From Larsenimonas salina (lineage in GTDB: Bacteria > Pseudomonadota > Gammaproteobacteria > Pseudomonadales > Halomonadaceae): a stretch of DNA of 64,000 bases. The translations under genes were made by a program, and so were the position numbers. The notes beneath the pieces are model-generated. The model did not search any database, was not told the DNA's origin, and worked only from the letters and a program-made list of their open reading frames with translations. The stretch is from the NCBI RefSeq assembly GCF_023736155.1, contig NZ_JAMLJJ010000005.1, forward strand, positions 62,001-126,000. Direction: 5' to 3'. Of the stretch, positions 45,104 through 54,430 are shown piece after piece (positions within the stretch are counted from its first letter, which is position 1; every line of letters begins with the position of its first letter).

Positions 45104-46474
45104 GTGATTCAGCTGAAATACCCGCAACATCTAAAACGCCTGGTCGAGGCGATTCGTCGGTCGATGGCGGTAATCGAGTTCGATGAACAGGGCACGATCC
45201 TCAGGGCCAACGACATGTTTCTCTCGACCATGGGGTTTACCCGGGAGGCGCTGGTTGGCAAGCATCACAGCATGCTGTGCCCGCGTGCCTTCGCTGAGAG
45301 CGAGGAGTATCACACGCTTTGGACCAGGCTCAGGGCGGGCGAGTTCGTCAATGGTCGCTGCAAGCGGGTGACCTATTCAGGCGACCCGATCTGGCTGGAG
45401 GCATCCTACAACCCGATTCGTGACCGGCACGGCCGGGTCACTCGCGTCGTCAAGTTCGCCACCGACATCAGCGCGCAGGTGAAAAAGGATGAGGAGATCG
45501 GCCACCTGATGACGGCGATCAACCGGTCGATGGCCGTGATCGAGTTCACGCCGGAAGGCCGGATTCTTCACGCCAACCAGAATTTTCTCGAAACCGTCGG
45601 CTATCGGCTCGAGGACATCGAGGGTCAGCATCATCGGATATTCTGCGAACCCCGCTACGCCGCGTCGAGCGAGTACAAGCGGTTCTGGGCCCGCCTTAAT
45701 GCCGGTGAGTTCATGTCGGACCAGTTTCGACGCATCGACAGCCGCGGTAACGAACTGTGGCTCGAGGCCACGTACAATCCTGTATTCGACGATGATGGGA
45801 ACCTTTACAAGGTCATCAAGTTCGCCACCGACATTACCTCTCGCGTGCTCAGGGAAACCCAGGGCATCCAGATGGCCTTTGAAGTCTCGGAAAATACCAA
45901 TACCAACGCCGACCGGGGCAGCAGCATCATCGAAAATGCCATCAATGAGATTCAGCAGATTTCCGTTCAGATCGATCAGACTTCCAGCGTGCTCGATACG
46001 CTTAACCAGCGGGTGATGGAGGTGAGTGGGATCATCGATACGATTCATTCGATCGCCGAGCAGACCACCCTGCTTTCACTGAACGCCGCGATCGAGGCGG
46101 CGCGGGCGGGCGAGCATGGCCGGGGGTTCTCGGTGGTTGCCCATGAAGTGCGGCAACTCGCTCAGCGAAGCTCGGAGGCCACCGAAAGCATCACCGCCAC
46201 GGTAAGCAATCTGCAGGCGCTGACCCAGAGCGCGAACACCAGCATGGCGTCTTGCCTCGGGCGGGTCGAGACCGGCGTGCGGCTGGCCGGCGAGGCGGGT
46301 GAGGCCATCATGGAGATCAGTAACGGCACCCACGAAGTCGTCTCGGCCATTCGTCACATGGCCTCGACTGATGCGGAGGAGCTGATCGACGAGCCTGCGC
46401 CGTCATCTGCATCGACCGCCGAGGCGCCCAGGCGCGATGAGGCATCTGCTCGGGCCGTGTTCGTGGCGCACTAA
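45104..46474 (+). CDS. Soluble PAS-PAS chemoreceptor (BdlA-like)
   Basis: A 456-residue methyl-accepting protein with no membrane segment or HAMP. Two PAS domains (about residues 8-125 and 130-248) share parallel sequences such as [18 protein letters not shown] and [18 protein letters not shown], showing internal duplication. A short signalling hairpin follows ([37 protein letters not shown]). The layout matches Pseudomonas BdlA, which governs biofilm dispersal, and Aer-type energy sensors. It begins with GTG, supported by AAGGAGG. No che genes are nearby. Confidence 0.9.
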   Translation: MIQLKYPQHLKRLVEAIRRSMAVIEFDEQGTILRANDMFLSTMGFTREALVGKHHSMLCPRAFAESEEYHTLWTRLRAGEFVNGRCKRVTYSGDPIWLEASYNPIRDRHGRVTRVVKFATDISAQVKKDEEIGHLMTAINRSMAVIEFTPEGRILHANQNFLETVGYRLEDIEGQHHRIFCEPRYAASSEYKRFWARLNAGEFMSDQFRRIDSRGNELWLEATYNPVFDDDGNLYKVIKFATDITSRVLRETQGIQMAFEVSENTNTNADRGSSIIENAINEIQQISVQIDQTSSVLDTLNQRVMEVSGIIDTIHSIAEQTTLLSLNAAIEAARAGEHGRGFSVVAHEVRQLAQRSSEATESITATVSNLQALTQSANTSMASCLGRVETGVRLAGEAGEAIMEISNGTHEVVSAIRHMASTDAEELIDEPAPSSASTAEAPRRDEASARAVFVAH

Positions 46475-46516
46475 CCGGCCGTACCTGTCGGCAATGGACA
46501 CCCTGGCAATCGAGCG

Positions 46517-46855
46517 TCAGAGCAAACGAGTGCCGTTGGGCACAGGGCTGTCCGGTACGGCCAGGGCGACGTGGCCGTCTTCGTTGTGAAAGCCTGTCAC
46601 CAGACACTGGGACTTGATGGGGCCGATCTGCTTGTCCGGGAAGTTCAGTACCGCCATCACCTGCCGGCCGATCAGAGTATCCGGGGTATACAGGTCGGTA
46701 ATCTGGGCGCTCGATTTCTTGATGCCGATGTCGTCCCCAAAATCGACATGCAGGATATAGGCGGGTTTTCGAGCCGCCTCGAACACCTCAGCATGAACGA
46801 TGGTGCCCGCGCGCAGGTCGATCTGCATGAAGTCGTCGATACCAATCTCTGACAC
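46517..46855 (-). CDS. csaA: CsaA-type tRNA-binding domain protein
   Basis: A 112-residue OB-fold protein related to the C-terminal tRNA-binding domain of MetRS; B. subtilis CsaA has chaperone and export activity. The full-length pattern reads IDDFMQIDLRAGTIVHAEVFEAARKPAYILHVDFG and CLVTGFHNEDGHVALAVPDSPVPNGTRL. The GTG at 46855 is preferred since AGGAG lies seven bases upstream and gives the normal family N-terminus; an ATG eight codons earlier is possible. Confidence 0.92.
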   Translation of the reverse strand: MSEIGIDDFMQIDLRAGTIVHAEVFEAARKPAYILHVDFGDDIGIKKSSAQITDLYTPDTLIGRQVMAVLNFPDKQIGPIKSQCLVTGFHNEDGHVALAVPDSPVPNGTRLL

Positions 46856-47254
46856 GTCATCGCTCCTGGTTGAATCCATGAATAGTCATTATGAGAGTAT
46901 CCTGATGCAGTGGCGCTGTGAACGGTGCGGCTGCGTTAGAGTGGCGGGTTTATCGATATCGATGACCGGCCTGACGACCTTTCATGAGCGGCAGTCATGC
47001 CGCTTGGCGCCAGCGTACGGCTGGCGCTTGGCGTGTCGTGTCGATAGCCAGTCTCGGCGCTTTTTTTATGCGCGGTGCTGGTCGTTTGGGTCCATCGCAG
47101 CGAGGGTGATGCGTAGGCGTGAGAGCTAGGTGTGAGAGCTAGGTGTGAGAGCTAGGTGTGGCGGTCCGAAATCGCCCCAGTGAGTGATACAGGCTCGCTG
47201 ACCGGCGCAGATGCGTTACGCTTTGGGTTCACCCGAGACACAATGAGAGACAGC
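46856..47254. other. Intergenic region upstream of the CDF exporter
   Basis: About 400 bases without a convincing gene. It holds a hairpin (GCGCCAGC-GTACG-GCTGGCGC, 47007-47027), a T-rich tract near 47061, and three tandem 13-base repeats at 47119-47157. It should contain the promoter and control region of the exporter gene. Confidence 0.6.
47119..47157. repeat. Three perfect tandem copies of a 13-base unit
   Basis: The unit GTGAGAGCTAGGT occurs three times without change, about 98 bases before the chosen start of the CDF gene. It may be a set of regulator sites or a simple slippage product. Confidence 0.9.
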
Positions 47255-48259
47255 ATGTCGGATTACCATCACGACGGACACGGACACGGACACGGACACG
47301 GACACGGACACGGACACGATCACGGGCATGACCACGGCCATCACGCACATGGGCTGGGTGGCCACCACCATCATGGCAGCGGCAAGGTTCTTGTCATTTC
47401 GCTGGTCTTCACGCTTGCCTTCGCGGTAGTCGAGGCCATCGGCGGGGTACTTGCCAATTCGCTGGCGCTTTTGTCCGATGCAGGCCACATGGTCACGGAT
47501 TCGCTGTCGCTCGGCGTGGGCGCCATTGCGTCCTGGATCGCGCAGCGCCCGGCTTCGCGCAAGCACTCCTACGGATTGCAGCGTGCCGAGATCATCGGGG
47601 CCCTGTTCAATGTCGTGTTCATGTATGTCGTGGTGCTGGCGATCGTGATCAGCGCCATCGAGCGCCTTTTCTCCCCCCGGGATGTCGGTGGGCTGACCGT
47701 GATGGGCATCGCGTTCATCGGTCTTTTAATCAACCTAGCGGTCGGGGCGATCCTGCTGCGCGGTGAGCAGAACATGAACGTGCGTGGGGCGCTGCTGCAC
47801 GTACTGGGGGATTTGCTTGGCTCGGTCGCGGCTATCGCGGCAGGGGTGGTGATCTGGCTGACGGGCTGGATGCCGATCGACCCGATTCTTTCACTTCTGG
47901 TCAGCGGTCTGATTGCGGTCTCGGCCACACGTCTGTTTCGTGATGTGCTTCGAGTTCTTATGGAAGGCGTGCCGCGCGGGATGGACACCCAGGACGTGCA
48001 CACGGCGCTGATCGAGGTCGAGGGCGTGCATGGCGTTCACGACCTTCACATCTGGTCGATCTCCTCAAGCGATATCGCGCTGTCGGCCCATCTGGCGGTG
48101 GAGCGGCTGGAGCAATGGCCCACGGTGCTGCCCGCGGTGCGGCAGGTGCTGTCGACCCGGTTTGGCATTGACCACATCACGCTTCAGCCCGAAATCGCAG
48201 CGGACAATGACGGCTGTGGTCAAACCGACCACTGCGGCGTACCGACCCCGAGCGGCTGA
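47255..48259 (+). CDS. CDF-family zinc/divalent cation exporter with His-rich N-terminus
   Basis: A 334-residue cation diffusion facilitator (ZitB/CzcD type) that exports zinc or similar ions by proton antiport. The first 45 residues are a His-Gly-Asp segment. Six membrane helices follow, with metal-site residues in LLSDAGHMVTDSLS (helix 2) and HVLGDLLGS (helix 5), and a cytoplasmic C-terminal domain (HDLHIWSISSSDIALSAHL). Start ATG 47255 was chosen; ATG 47243 is in frame four codons earlier. Confidence 0.93.
   Translation: MSDYHHDGHGHGHGHGHGHGHDHGHDHGHHAHGLGGHHHHGSGKVLVISLVFTLAFAVVEAIGGVLANSLALLSDAGHMVTDSLSLGVGAIASWIAQRPASRKHSYGLQRAEIIGALFNVVFMYVVVLAIVISAIERLFSPRDVGGLTVMGIAFIGLLINLAVGAILLRGEQNMNVRGALLHVLGDLLGSVAAIAAGVVIWLTGWMPIDPILSLLVSGLIAVSATRLFRDVLRVLMEGVPRGMDTQDVHTALIEVEGVHGVHDLHIWSISSSDIALSAHLAVERLEQWPTVLPAVRQVLSTRFGIDHITLQPEIAADNDGCGQTDHCGVPTPSG
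47276..47317. repeat. Seven tandem GGACAC hexamers in the exporter coding region
   Basis: Seven perfect copies encode (Gly-His)7 in the N-terminal metal-binding segment. The 6-base unit keeps the frame when copy number changes, so the number of metal-binding pairs could vary between isolates. Confidence 0.95.
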
Positions 48260-48391
48260 GGTCCGTGCGTGATGCCCTGTGCTTTTTTGTATGTTTTTTG
48301 TGCAATGGTTCAACGTTTCGCGGCGTTTCCGGTCTATTTTCAACGGTGCGCGGGGAGGGCTTCGCGCTCAGGAACAAAAGGAGTGGAGTGC

Positions 48392-49756
48392 ATGGTACAG
48401 GGATACGTTCGTAACGCCTGGCTTGGCCTTGGCGGCGTTACCGCGCTGATTGTTGGCGGAGCTCAGGCGTTTGCCATGCCCTCGGTATTTCCGACCGGGG
48501 TTACCCTGCATGACCCCGAGGCCGCCTACCAGGGCTATGTGCTGTTTCCGGGGAGCGACCAGAACACGCATCTGATCGACATGGACGGCAACGAGGTGCA
48601 TCGCTGGGCGTATCGCTCTTTTCCGCCGGTGCCGTTGACGCCTGAACAGGCCGACGGCGAGCGCGGCCGACTTCTGGTTCAGTCCGGACGGGTCGACACG
48701 CCCAAGGGGCCTTCCGGGCCTGGCAACGGGTTGACCAACGCCTCGATCGCGGAGGTGGACTGGTCTGGCGCCAAGCACTGGACATGGGGCACCCAGGACG
48801 CTCCGGCCGCGCAGCATCACGACATGAGCCGGCTGCCCAACGGCAATACGCTGCTTCTGAGCGCGAAAGCGCGCCACCTGCCGGGCTTTGCTGTCCCTGA
48901 GGTGGTCGATAATGACATCGTCGAGGTGCGCCCCGATGGCTCGGTCGCCTGGCGCTGGAAAGCGTCCGAGCATCTTGAACAGATGGGCTTTTCCAGGGAG
49001 GCGCTGTCGCGGCTCAAGGCCTCAGACGACCCGGACTTTCTGCACCTCAATACCGTGACCCCGCTCGGGCCGAATCAGTGGTTCGACGACGGCGACGCTC
49101 GGTTTGCACCGGATAATCTGATGGTCAACGCCCGTAACGCCAATGTGGCCTTCATCGTCGATCGGAAAACGGGCGACATCGTTTGGCGGCTCGGGCCGGA
49201 CTTCGAGCAAACGCGCGCAAGCACCAGCCGCACGCTGCCAAGGCCGGTCGATCAATTGATCGGCGCCCACGACGTGCATCTGATTCCAAAAGGCCTGCCC
49301 GGCGCGGGAAATCTGTTGATCTTTGATAATCAGGGAAATGCCGGCTTTCCACCGGCCGATCAGAGCATTTTCTCGTTTTCTCGCGTGCTCGAGGTCAATC
49401 CGCGCACGAAGGAGATCGTCTGGCTCTACACGGCCGATCAATCCGGGCGCGAGGCCTGGAGCTTCTACAGTGCATTCATCAGCAGTGCCCAGCGCCTGCC
49501 TAACGGCAATACGCTGATCGATGAAGGTCAGGACGGGCGGCTCTTTCAGGTCACGCCGAAGGGACGGATCGTCTGGGAGTACGTCAGCCCCTTCTTTGGC
49601 AAGAGCGAGCCGGACAATACCTACGTCACGAACGGTGTCTATCGAGCAGAGCTTCTCGACTACGATTGGGCGCCAAAGGGAACGCCGCATGCCTCGCACG
49701 CGGTCACTCCCCAGTGCACGCCCACACGTCAGGTACTGGATTGCACCCGGCCTTGA
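48392..49756 (+). CDS. Arylsulfotransferase-like secreted beta-propeller protein
   Basis: A 454-residue protein with a signal peptide (GGVTALIVGGAQAFA, cleavage near residue 28). Repeats typical of the arylsulfate sulfotransferase family include HHDMSRLPNGNTLLLSA, IVEVRPDGSVAWRW, HDVHLIPKGLPGAGNLLIFDN and LPNGNTLIDEGQDGRLFQV. The family transfers sulfate between phenols in the periplasm in some members, but many homologues are uncharacterised. AAAGGAG lies upstream of the ATG. It converges with the cell wall hydrolase gene. Confidence 0.8.
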   Translation: MVQGYVRNAWLGLGGVTALIVGGAQAFAMPSVFPTGVTLHDPEAAYQGYVLFPGSDQNTHLIDMDGNEVHRWAYRSFPPVPLTPEQADGERGRLLVQSGRVDTPKGPSGPGNGLTNASIAEVDWSGAKHWTWGTQDAPAAQHHDMSRLPNGNTLLLSAKARHLPGFAVPEVVDNDIVEVRPDGSVAWRWKASEHLEQMGFSREALSRLKASDDPDFLHLNTVTPLGPNQWFDDGDARFAPDNLMVNARNANVAFIVDRKTGDIVWRLGPDFEQTRASTSRTLPRPVDQLIGAHDVHLIPKGLPGAGNLLIFDNQGNAGFPPADQSIFSFSRVLEVNPRTKEIVWLYTADQSGREAWSFYSAFISSAQRLPNGNTLIDEGQDGRLFQVTPKGRIVWEYVSPFFGKSEPDNTYVTNGVYRAELLDYDWAPKGTPHASHAVTPQCTPTRQVLDCTRP

Positions 49757-49767
49757 GCCAGGGTGGT

Positions 49768-50364
49768 TCACTTCTCGGGTCGATAGAACTCGAACGAGCC
49801 GGTTTCGGCGGTCTTAGTGAAGAGGTCTGCCCAATAGGGCGATACGCGCTTGTCGTGGAAATAGAGCGCCCCCCGGGTCGGGTCGCCCAGATCGCCGTTG
49901 AGCGCTTGGCGCGCGATCTCACGGGCCTCGATGTATTCTCCGAGTTCACGGGCCTGATCCGGTCTGCCATCGCACCACCAGGAAAACTGGCAGCGGCCGG
50001 TCTCCGAGCCTTGTGTGACCACGCCGCAGATGGTGTCCGGGAAAGCCTGATCGCTCAGCCGGTTCATCACCACGCTTGCAACGCCTGCCATGTTCCGGCG
50101 GTCGGTGCCCTTGGCTTCCCAGTAGACCGAGCGGGCGAGGCAGCTGACGGGGTCTTCGAGCGGGGCATCGCCCTTGGGATCGATGGCGGCGGCGCCGGCC
50201 TTGGTCAGCGTGACCGGAGCGGGTTTGGAATGTGCGGCGCGCTGCTCGAGGACCTTGGCCTTGTCGAGGGCCTTTTCGGCCAGAGCGGATTGGGCGACGG
50301 CCCAGGCGGGCACGGTTTGAATCAACATCACAAGCGCCATCAGAGCGCTGGCAGCCTTGATCAT
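49768..50364 (-). CDS. Cell wall hydrolase of the SleB family
   Basis: A 198-residue protein with a signal peptide (MIKAASALMALVMLIQTVPAWA, 22 residues) and a C-terminal Hydrolase_2/SleB domain: CLARSVYWEAKGTDRRNMAGVASVVMNRL with the catalytic-type Glu, then FPDTICGVVTQGS, CQFSWWCDG and ALYFH. It probably cuts peptidoglycan as a lytic transglycosylase in the periplasm. Divergent from the two-component genes. Confidence 0.9.
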   Translation of the reverse strand: MIKAASALMALVMLIQTVPAWAVAQSALAEKALDKAKVLEQRAAHSKPAPVTLTKAGAAAIDPKGDAPLEDPVSCLARSVYWEAKGTDRRNMAGVASVVMNRLSDQAFPDTICGVVTQGSETGRCQFSWWCDGRPDQARELGEYIEAREIARQALNGDLGDPTRGALYFHDKRVSPYWADLFTKTAETGSFEFYRPEK

Positions 50365-50487
50365 CAATGACGTCCTTGAAAAGCGATGCCGCTATAGTAC
50401 GGGCAATCGGGGTGACTGAAAACGTCGGTCAGCTGTTCTTCAGTCTGAGCGGTCACACTGTCAGCCATCAATGCGGGCGGAAGAACC

Positions 50488-51159
50488 ATGAAGATATTGC
50501 TGGTGGAAGACGATGAGCTCCTGGCCGAAAGCCTGGCCGAACGGCTGGGTGAGGAAGGCTACAGCGTCGATCTGGCCGGTGACTGTCAAAGCGCCGACGC
50601 GCTGGCAGACACCGAGCAGTACGCTGCCGTGCTGCTCGATCTGGGGCTGCCGGATGGCTCGGGGCTTTCAATGCTCAAACGCTGGCGAGCGGCCGATGGG
50701 CGGGTGCCGGTGCTGGCGCTCACCGCCCGCGACAGTTGGGAAGACAAGGTTGAGGGGCTTCAGGGCGGCGCCGACGATTACGTGACAAAGCCCTTTCACG
50801 AGCCGGAACTTCTGGCACGCCTTCAGGCGCTAATTCGGCGCGCCAGCGGCCAGGCAAGCGCCAGACTGGTGGTGGCCGACCTCGAGCTTGATGAGGCGCT
50901 CAAGCGGCTTCGTGTGGCAGGCGGTGACTGGCAGACATTGACCGCGACCGAGTACCGGCTGTTGCGCTTTCTGATGCATTACCCCGACCGCGTGCATTCC
51001 AAGACGCAGCTGCTCGACCAGCTCTACGCCCTGGATCAGGACGTCTCGAGCCCCAACATGATCGAGGTCTACGTCGCGCGGCTGCGAGGCCGGGTCGGGC
51101 GCGCCCGGATCGAGACGCGTCGAGGAGTCGGGTATGTCCTTCATTCGAATCTCGCGTAG
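50488..51159 (+). CDS. OmpR-family response regulator
   Basis: A 223-residue regulator. The receiver domain has the acidic pair EDD (residues 7-9), phosphoacceptor D51 in LLDLGLPDGSG, T/S in LTARDSWEDKVEG and K in DDYVTKPF. The C-terminal winged helix reads LTATEYRLLRFLMHYPDRVHSKTQLLDQLY...VYVARLRGRVG. The receiver is of the PhoP/QseB kind. The histidine kinase gene overlaps by 26 bases and copAB follows, so copper or envelope stress response is the likely role. Confidence 0.95.
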   Translation: MKILLVEDDELLAESLAERLGEEGYSVDLAGDCQSADALADTEQYAAVLLDLGLPDGSGLSMLKRWRAADGRVPVLALTARDSWEDKVEGLQGGADDYVTKPFHEPELLARLQALIRRASGQASARLVVADLELDEALKRLRVAGGDWQTLTATEYRLLRFLMHYPDRVHSKTQLLDQLYALDQDVSSPNMIEVYVARLRGRVGRARIETRRGVGYVLHSNLA

Positions 51160-52447
51160 CCTGCGCCTTCGCTTGATGCTCAGTCTGTCGCTGGTGGCGG
51201 TAGTCATCATGGGGCTGACCTGGGTACTCCATGGCATGTTGTTGCAGAGTACGGCCCGTGAGTTTCTGGCCGGGCGCCTCGCTCAGGAAGCCCAGCACCT
51301 CCTGGCCGAGGCGGAACGCGGCGCTCGCCCTGGCGACCGTTCTGGCGGCTCGGCCGGGCCGGGGCTTGATGCCTTTCACCATGTCTATCTGGTGCGCCGC
51401 GGTGAGCAGGTGGTCGCCTCGACGCCCTCCGCGCGTATACCGCTTGCGCCTTACCTGGACGGACCCGCGCGCCAGACTATCGATCTGACGTGGCAGGGGC
51501 GCCATCTGCTGGCCTGGCGCGAGCGCGGCGAGGTTGACGGTCAACCGGTCACGGTATTGGTGGGGGAGGACTTCGCGCAGGTCGAGCACGGCCTTGCCCG
51601 GCTTCACCGCTGGGTTGGCGCGATCGCCGTGCTGGTGTCGGTGGTGCTTCTGGGGTTGAGCCTTCTGGCCGTGCAGCGCTCGCTGCGCCCGTTGGATGCG
51701 CTCGCCCGTCAGCTGGCGGCGCTGCGACGCGGAGAGCGGGAGGCGCTGTCGCTCAAGACCGTCTCCGAGCTTGACGGGGTCGTCGGCCAGCTCAACGAGT
51801 TCGTCGAGGAGCAGCGCTATCGTCAGGCGCGTTCCAGAGAGCTTCTGGCCAATCTGTCTCATGGTCTCAAGACGCCGCTGGCGGCCATCATCCAGGCGCT
51901 TCAGGGCAGCAAACCGCTGAGCGACACGCGCCGCAGCCAGATTCTTCACCGCCTGCACGCCATCGATGAGCAGCTCACCAATGAGCTCAAGCGCTCGCGA
52001 ATCGCGGGTCAGGCCACCGGTCAGCGGCGCCTTTGCACGGAGGACCTCGAGGCCATGCAGGCGCTGCTTGCAACGCTTTACCCCGCCATTGAGCTTCGCT
52101 TCGAGCCGAGGATGAGTGCGCTGACCCACCTGCCGCTGGAGCGGCAGGACGCCATGGAGCTTCTGGGTATCGTACTCGACAACGCCGCAAAGTGGGCGCG
52201 AGCGCGGGTCGTTGTCTCAAGTGACCGCCCCGAGTGCGTGATCATCGACGATGACGGCCCGGGCGTGCCCGCGCATCAACGAGCGCTTCTCGGCACACGC
52301 GGCACACGCCTTGATGAGCAGCGCCCGGGCCACGGCCTCGGGCTTTCGATCCTGCGTCAGATGGTCGAGCGCTATCGCGGCGAGGTGCGCTTTGAAGCCT
52401 CACCGCTTGGGGGGCTTCGCGTTACGCTGCACCTGCTTTCAAAGTGA
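51134..52447 (+). CDS. Sensor histidine kinase paired with the response regulator
   Basis: A 437-residue inner membrane kinase. Two membrane helices (about 12-35 and 160-178) flank a periplasmic domain of about 120 residues. The HAMP-like linker is followed by the phosphoacceptor box NLSHGLKTPLAAI, the N box LDNAAKWA, and ATP-binding motifs DDDGPGVP and GHGLGLSI. The N-terminal part resembles PhoQ-like sensors. It overlaps the regulator gene and precedes copA by 81 bases. Confidence 0.94.
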   Translation: MSFIRISRSLRLRLMLSLSLVAVVIMGLTWVLHGMLLQSTAREFLAGRLAQEAQHLLAEAERGARPGDRSGGSAGPGLDAFHHVYLVRRGEQVVASTPSARIPLAPYLDGPARQTIDLTWQGRHLLAWRERGEVDGQPVTVLVGEDFAQVEHGLARLHRWVGAIAVLVSVVLLGLSLLAVQRSLRPLDALARQLAALRRGEREALSLKTVSELDGVVGQLNEFVEEQRYRQARSRELLANLSHGLKTPLAAIIQALQGSKPLSDTRRSQILHRLHAIDEQLTNELKRSRIAGQATGQRRLCTEDLEAMQALLATLYPAIELRFEPRMSALTHLPLERQDAMELLGIVLDNAAKWARARVVVSSDRPECVIIDDDGPGVPAHQRALLGTRGTRLDEQRPGHGLGLSILRQMVERYRGEVRFEASPLGGLRVTLHLLSK

Positions 52448-52528
52448 GTCACTCAGGGTGCTGTCAGCTTGACCGGGTAACATCGTGCCTTATCAGCCAG
52501 AATCATCACGACGGTGAGGGTCATCACG

Positions 52529-54430
52529 ATGGATAAAGCCTTTCAACAGCGCCGGGCACTGCTCAAGGCACTCGCTGCCCTGGGGGCGTTTGGCGCCGTG
52601 AGCGCCATGATGCCGGCCGCCGCGCGAGGTGCGACCGCCTCTGTCGCGCCGGGCCACCTCGGGCGTGTTCAGGGTGGGCGACCACGCGATGTGGTCTTTG
52701 ATGCCCATATCCGAAAGGATACCTTCCAGCTCGGTGACCGCAGCGGCAGCGCCTACAGCGTCAATCACGTCATCCCCTCACCACTGATCGAGCTGTGGGA
52801 AGGGCATACAGCGCGGCTTCGGGTTCATAACCACCTTGACCAGCCCACCTCGCTTCACTGGCACGGCCTGTTGCTGCCGTTTCAGATGGATGGCGTACCG
52901 GGTGTGGCGTTCGAGGGCGTTGCGCCGAACACGACGTTCGAGGCGCATTTTCCGGTACGACAGACCGGCACCTACTGGTACCACAGCCACTCCGGCATGC
53001 AGGAACAGAAAGGGTTGATCGGGCCCTTGGTGGTGCATCCGGCGGGGCCGGACCCCTACTCCGCCGACCGGGATTTCGTCATCGTCCTGAACGACTGGAC
53101 CTTCGAAGACCCGCACCGAATCATGGCCAAGCTCAAGGCGCAAAGCGATTACTACAACCTCGACGAGCGCACGGTCGGTGATTTCTTCGACGACGTGGCG
53201 ACCAAGGGGTGGTCGACCACGCTCGAGGAGCGGCGAATGTGGGGCGAAATGCGCATGACCCCGCGTGATATCGCCGATGTCACCGCCATGACCTACGACT
53301 ACCTGCTCAATGGCCACGCGTCGGCCTCCCCGTGGGAAGGGCTGTTCGCCCCGGGCGAGACCGTGCGACTTCGATTCATCAACGCCTCCGCCATGACCTA
53401 TTTCAATATCCGTATTCCGGGGCTTGCGATGACGGTGATCGAGGCTGACGGCCAGCCGGTGTCGCCGGTCGAGACCGACGAGTTCCAGATCGCGGTAGCG
53501 GAAACGTTCGATGTTCTCATCACGCCCGACGCCCGGCCCTACACGTTGATGTGCGAAAGCATGGACCGCACCGGTTTCGCGGCCGGCACCCTGACCCCGC
53601 GCCTTGGCGCGCGAGCCCCCGTACCGGCGCTTCGTCCACCGCCCCGGCGCACGATGGCCGATATGAACATGGCTGGCATGGACATGGGCGATATGGACAT
53701 GGACGGCGCGGCTATGTCCGGGCATGACATGGCCGGAAAGAGCCTGTCTGAGAAGAGCATGTCCGGAAAAAACGCGCCTTCTGAATCGCATGCGTCGAGC
53801 GGCCACGCCATGGCCGGCCACGGCTCAATGGCGCATGGCGCCCATGACGGTCGTGACAAACATAGCGGAGAAAGCGGTCATGACGGACACGCGATGGCGG
53901 CCGGGCACGGCAGTGAGTCTCCGGGCGACATTCGGGTGCCGGCCACGATGGACAATCGGCTCGATGAGCCGGGCACCGGACTCGAGGGGCTCGATCACCG
54001 CGTGCTGCGCTACAGCGAACTGCGTCGCCCGGTGCCGATCGAGGACCAGCGCGCACCGAGCCGCACCATCGAGCTGCACCTGACCGGCAACATGACGCGC
54101 TACATGTGGTCATTCGATGGCGTGGCCTACAGCGACTCGACCCCGATCGATCTGGTCTATGGCGAGCGGGTGCGGCTGGTGCTGGTCAATAACACCATGA
54201 TGGAGCACCCCATTCATCTGCACGGCATGTTCATGGCGCTCGAGAACGATCAGGGCGCACACCTGCCGCTCAAGCACACCATCAGCGTACGGCCGGCGGC
54301 TCGAGTGTCGCTGTTGATCACTGCCGATGAACCGGGCCGCTGGGCCTTTCACTGTCATCTGCTCTACCACATGGACATGGGCATGTTCCGGGTGGTGCGT
54401 GTCCTTGATAAGGAGAGCGCTCATGCGTGA
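52529..54430 (+). CDS. copA: Multicopper oxidase CopA with Met/His-rich insert
   Basis: A 633-residue periplasmic copper oxidase. A Tat-type signal (QQRRALLKAL, Arg pair at 8-9) precedes three cupredoxin domains. Copper ligands lie in LHWHG, YWYHSHSG, HPIHLHG and HCHLLYHMDMGM. Between domains 2 and 3 an insert of about 100 residues is rich in Met, His, Asp and Gly (MNMAGMDMGDMDM, GHAMAGHGSMAHG), which should bind copper. It oxidises or sequesters Cu(I). Start ATG 52529 was chosen over an upstream GTG. copB overlaps its end by 8 bases. Confidence 0.95.
   Translation: MDKAFQQRRALLKALAALGAFGAVSAMMPAAARGATASVAPGHLGRVQGGRPRDVVFDAHIRKDTFQLGDRSGSAYSVNHVIPSPLIELWEGHTARLRVHNHLDQPTSLHWHGLLLPFQMDGVPGVAFEGVAPNTTFEAHFPVRQTGTYWYHSHSGMQEQKGLIGPLVVHPAGPDPYSADRDFVIVLNDWTFEDPHRIMAKLKAQSDYYNLDERTVGDFFDDVATKGWSTTLEERRMWGEMRMTPRDIADVTAMTYDYLLNGHASASPWEGLFAPGETVRLRFINASAMTYFNIRIPGLAMTVIEADGQPVSPVETDEFQIAVAETFDVLITPDARPYTLMCESMDRTGFAAGTLTPRLGARAPVPALRPPPRRTMADMNMAGMDMGDMDMDGAAMSGHDMAGKSLSEKSMSGKNAPSESHASSGHAMAGHGSMAHGAHDGRDKHSGESGHDGHAMAAGHGSESPGDIRVPATMDNRLDEPGTGLEGLDHRVLRYSELRRPVPIEDQRAPSRTIELHLTGNMTRYMWSFDGVAYSDSTPIDLVYGERVRLVLVNNTMMEHPIHLHGMFMALENDQGAHLPLKHTISVRPAARVSLLITADEPGRWAFHCHLLYHMDMGMFRVVRVLDKESAHA

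Noticed and set aside
44933-45130. 65-codon minus-strand ORF with a hydrophobic stretch (GFIYYFLLISGCLMVLAIWLL)
   Set aside because: It overlaps the start of the chemoreceptor gene, its hydrophobic part has no ordinary start codon near the GGAGGG site, and the N-terminal portion looks non-coding. A small membrane protein cannot be excluded, but support is too weak.
46878-47129. Plus-strand ORF with a CERCGC motif upstream of the zinc exporter
   Set aside because: It lacks a ribosome site, overlaps the csaA leader, and beyond the Cys motif the composition is Arg- and Ser-rich as in non-coding GC-rich frames.
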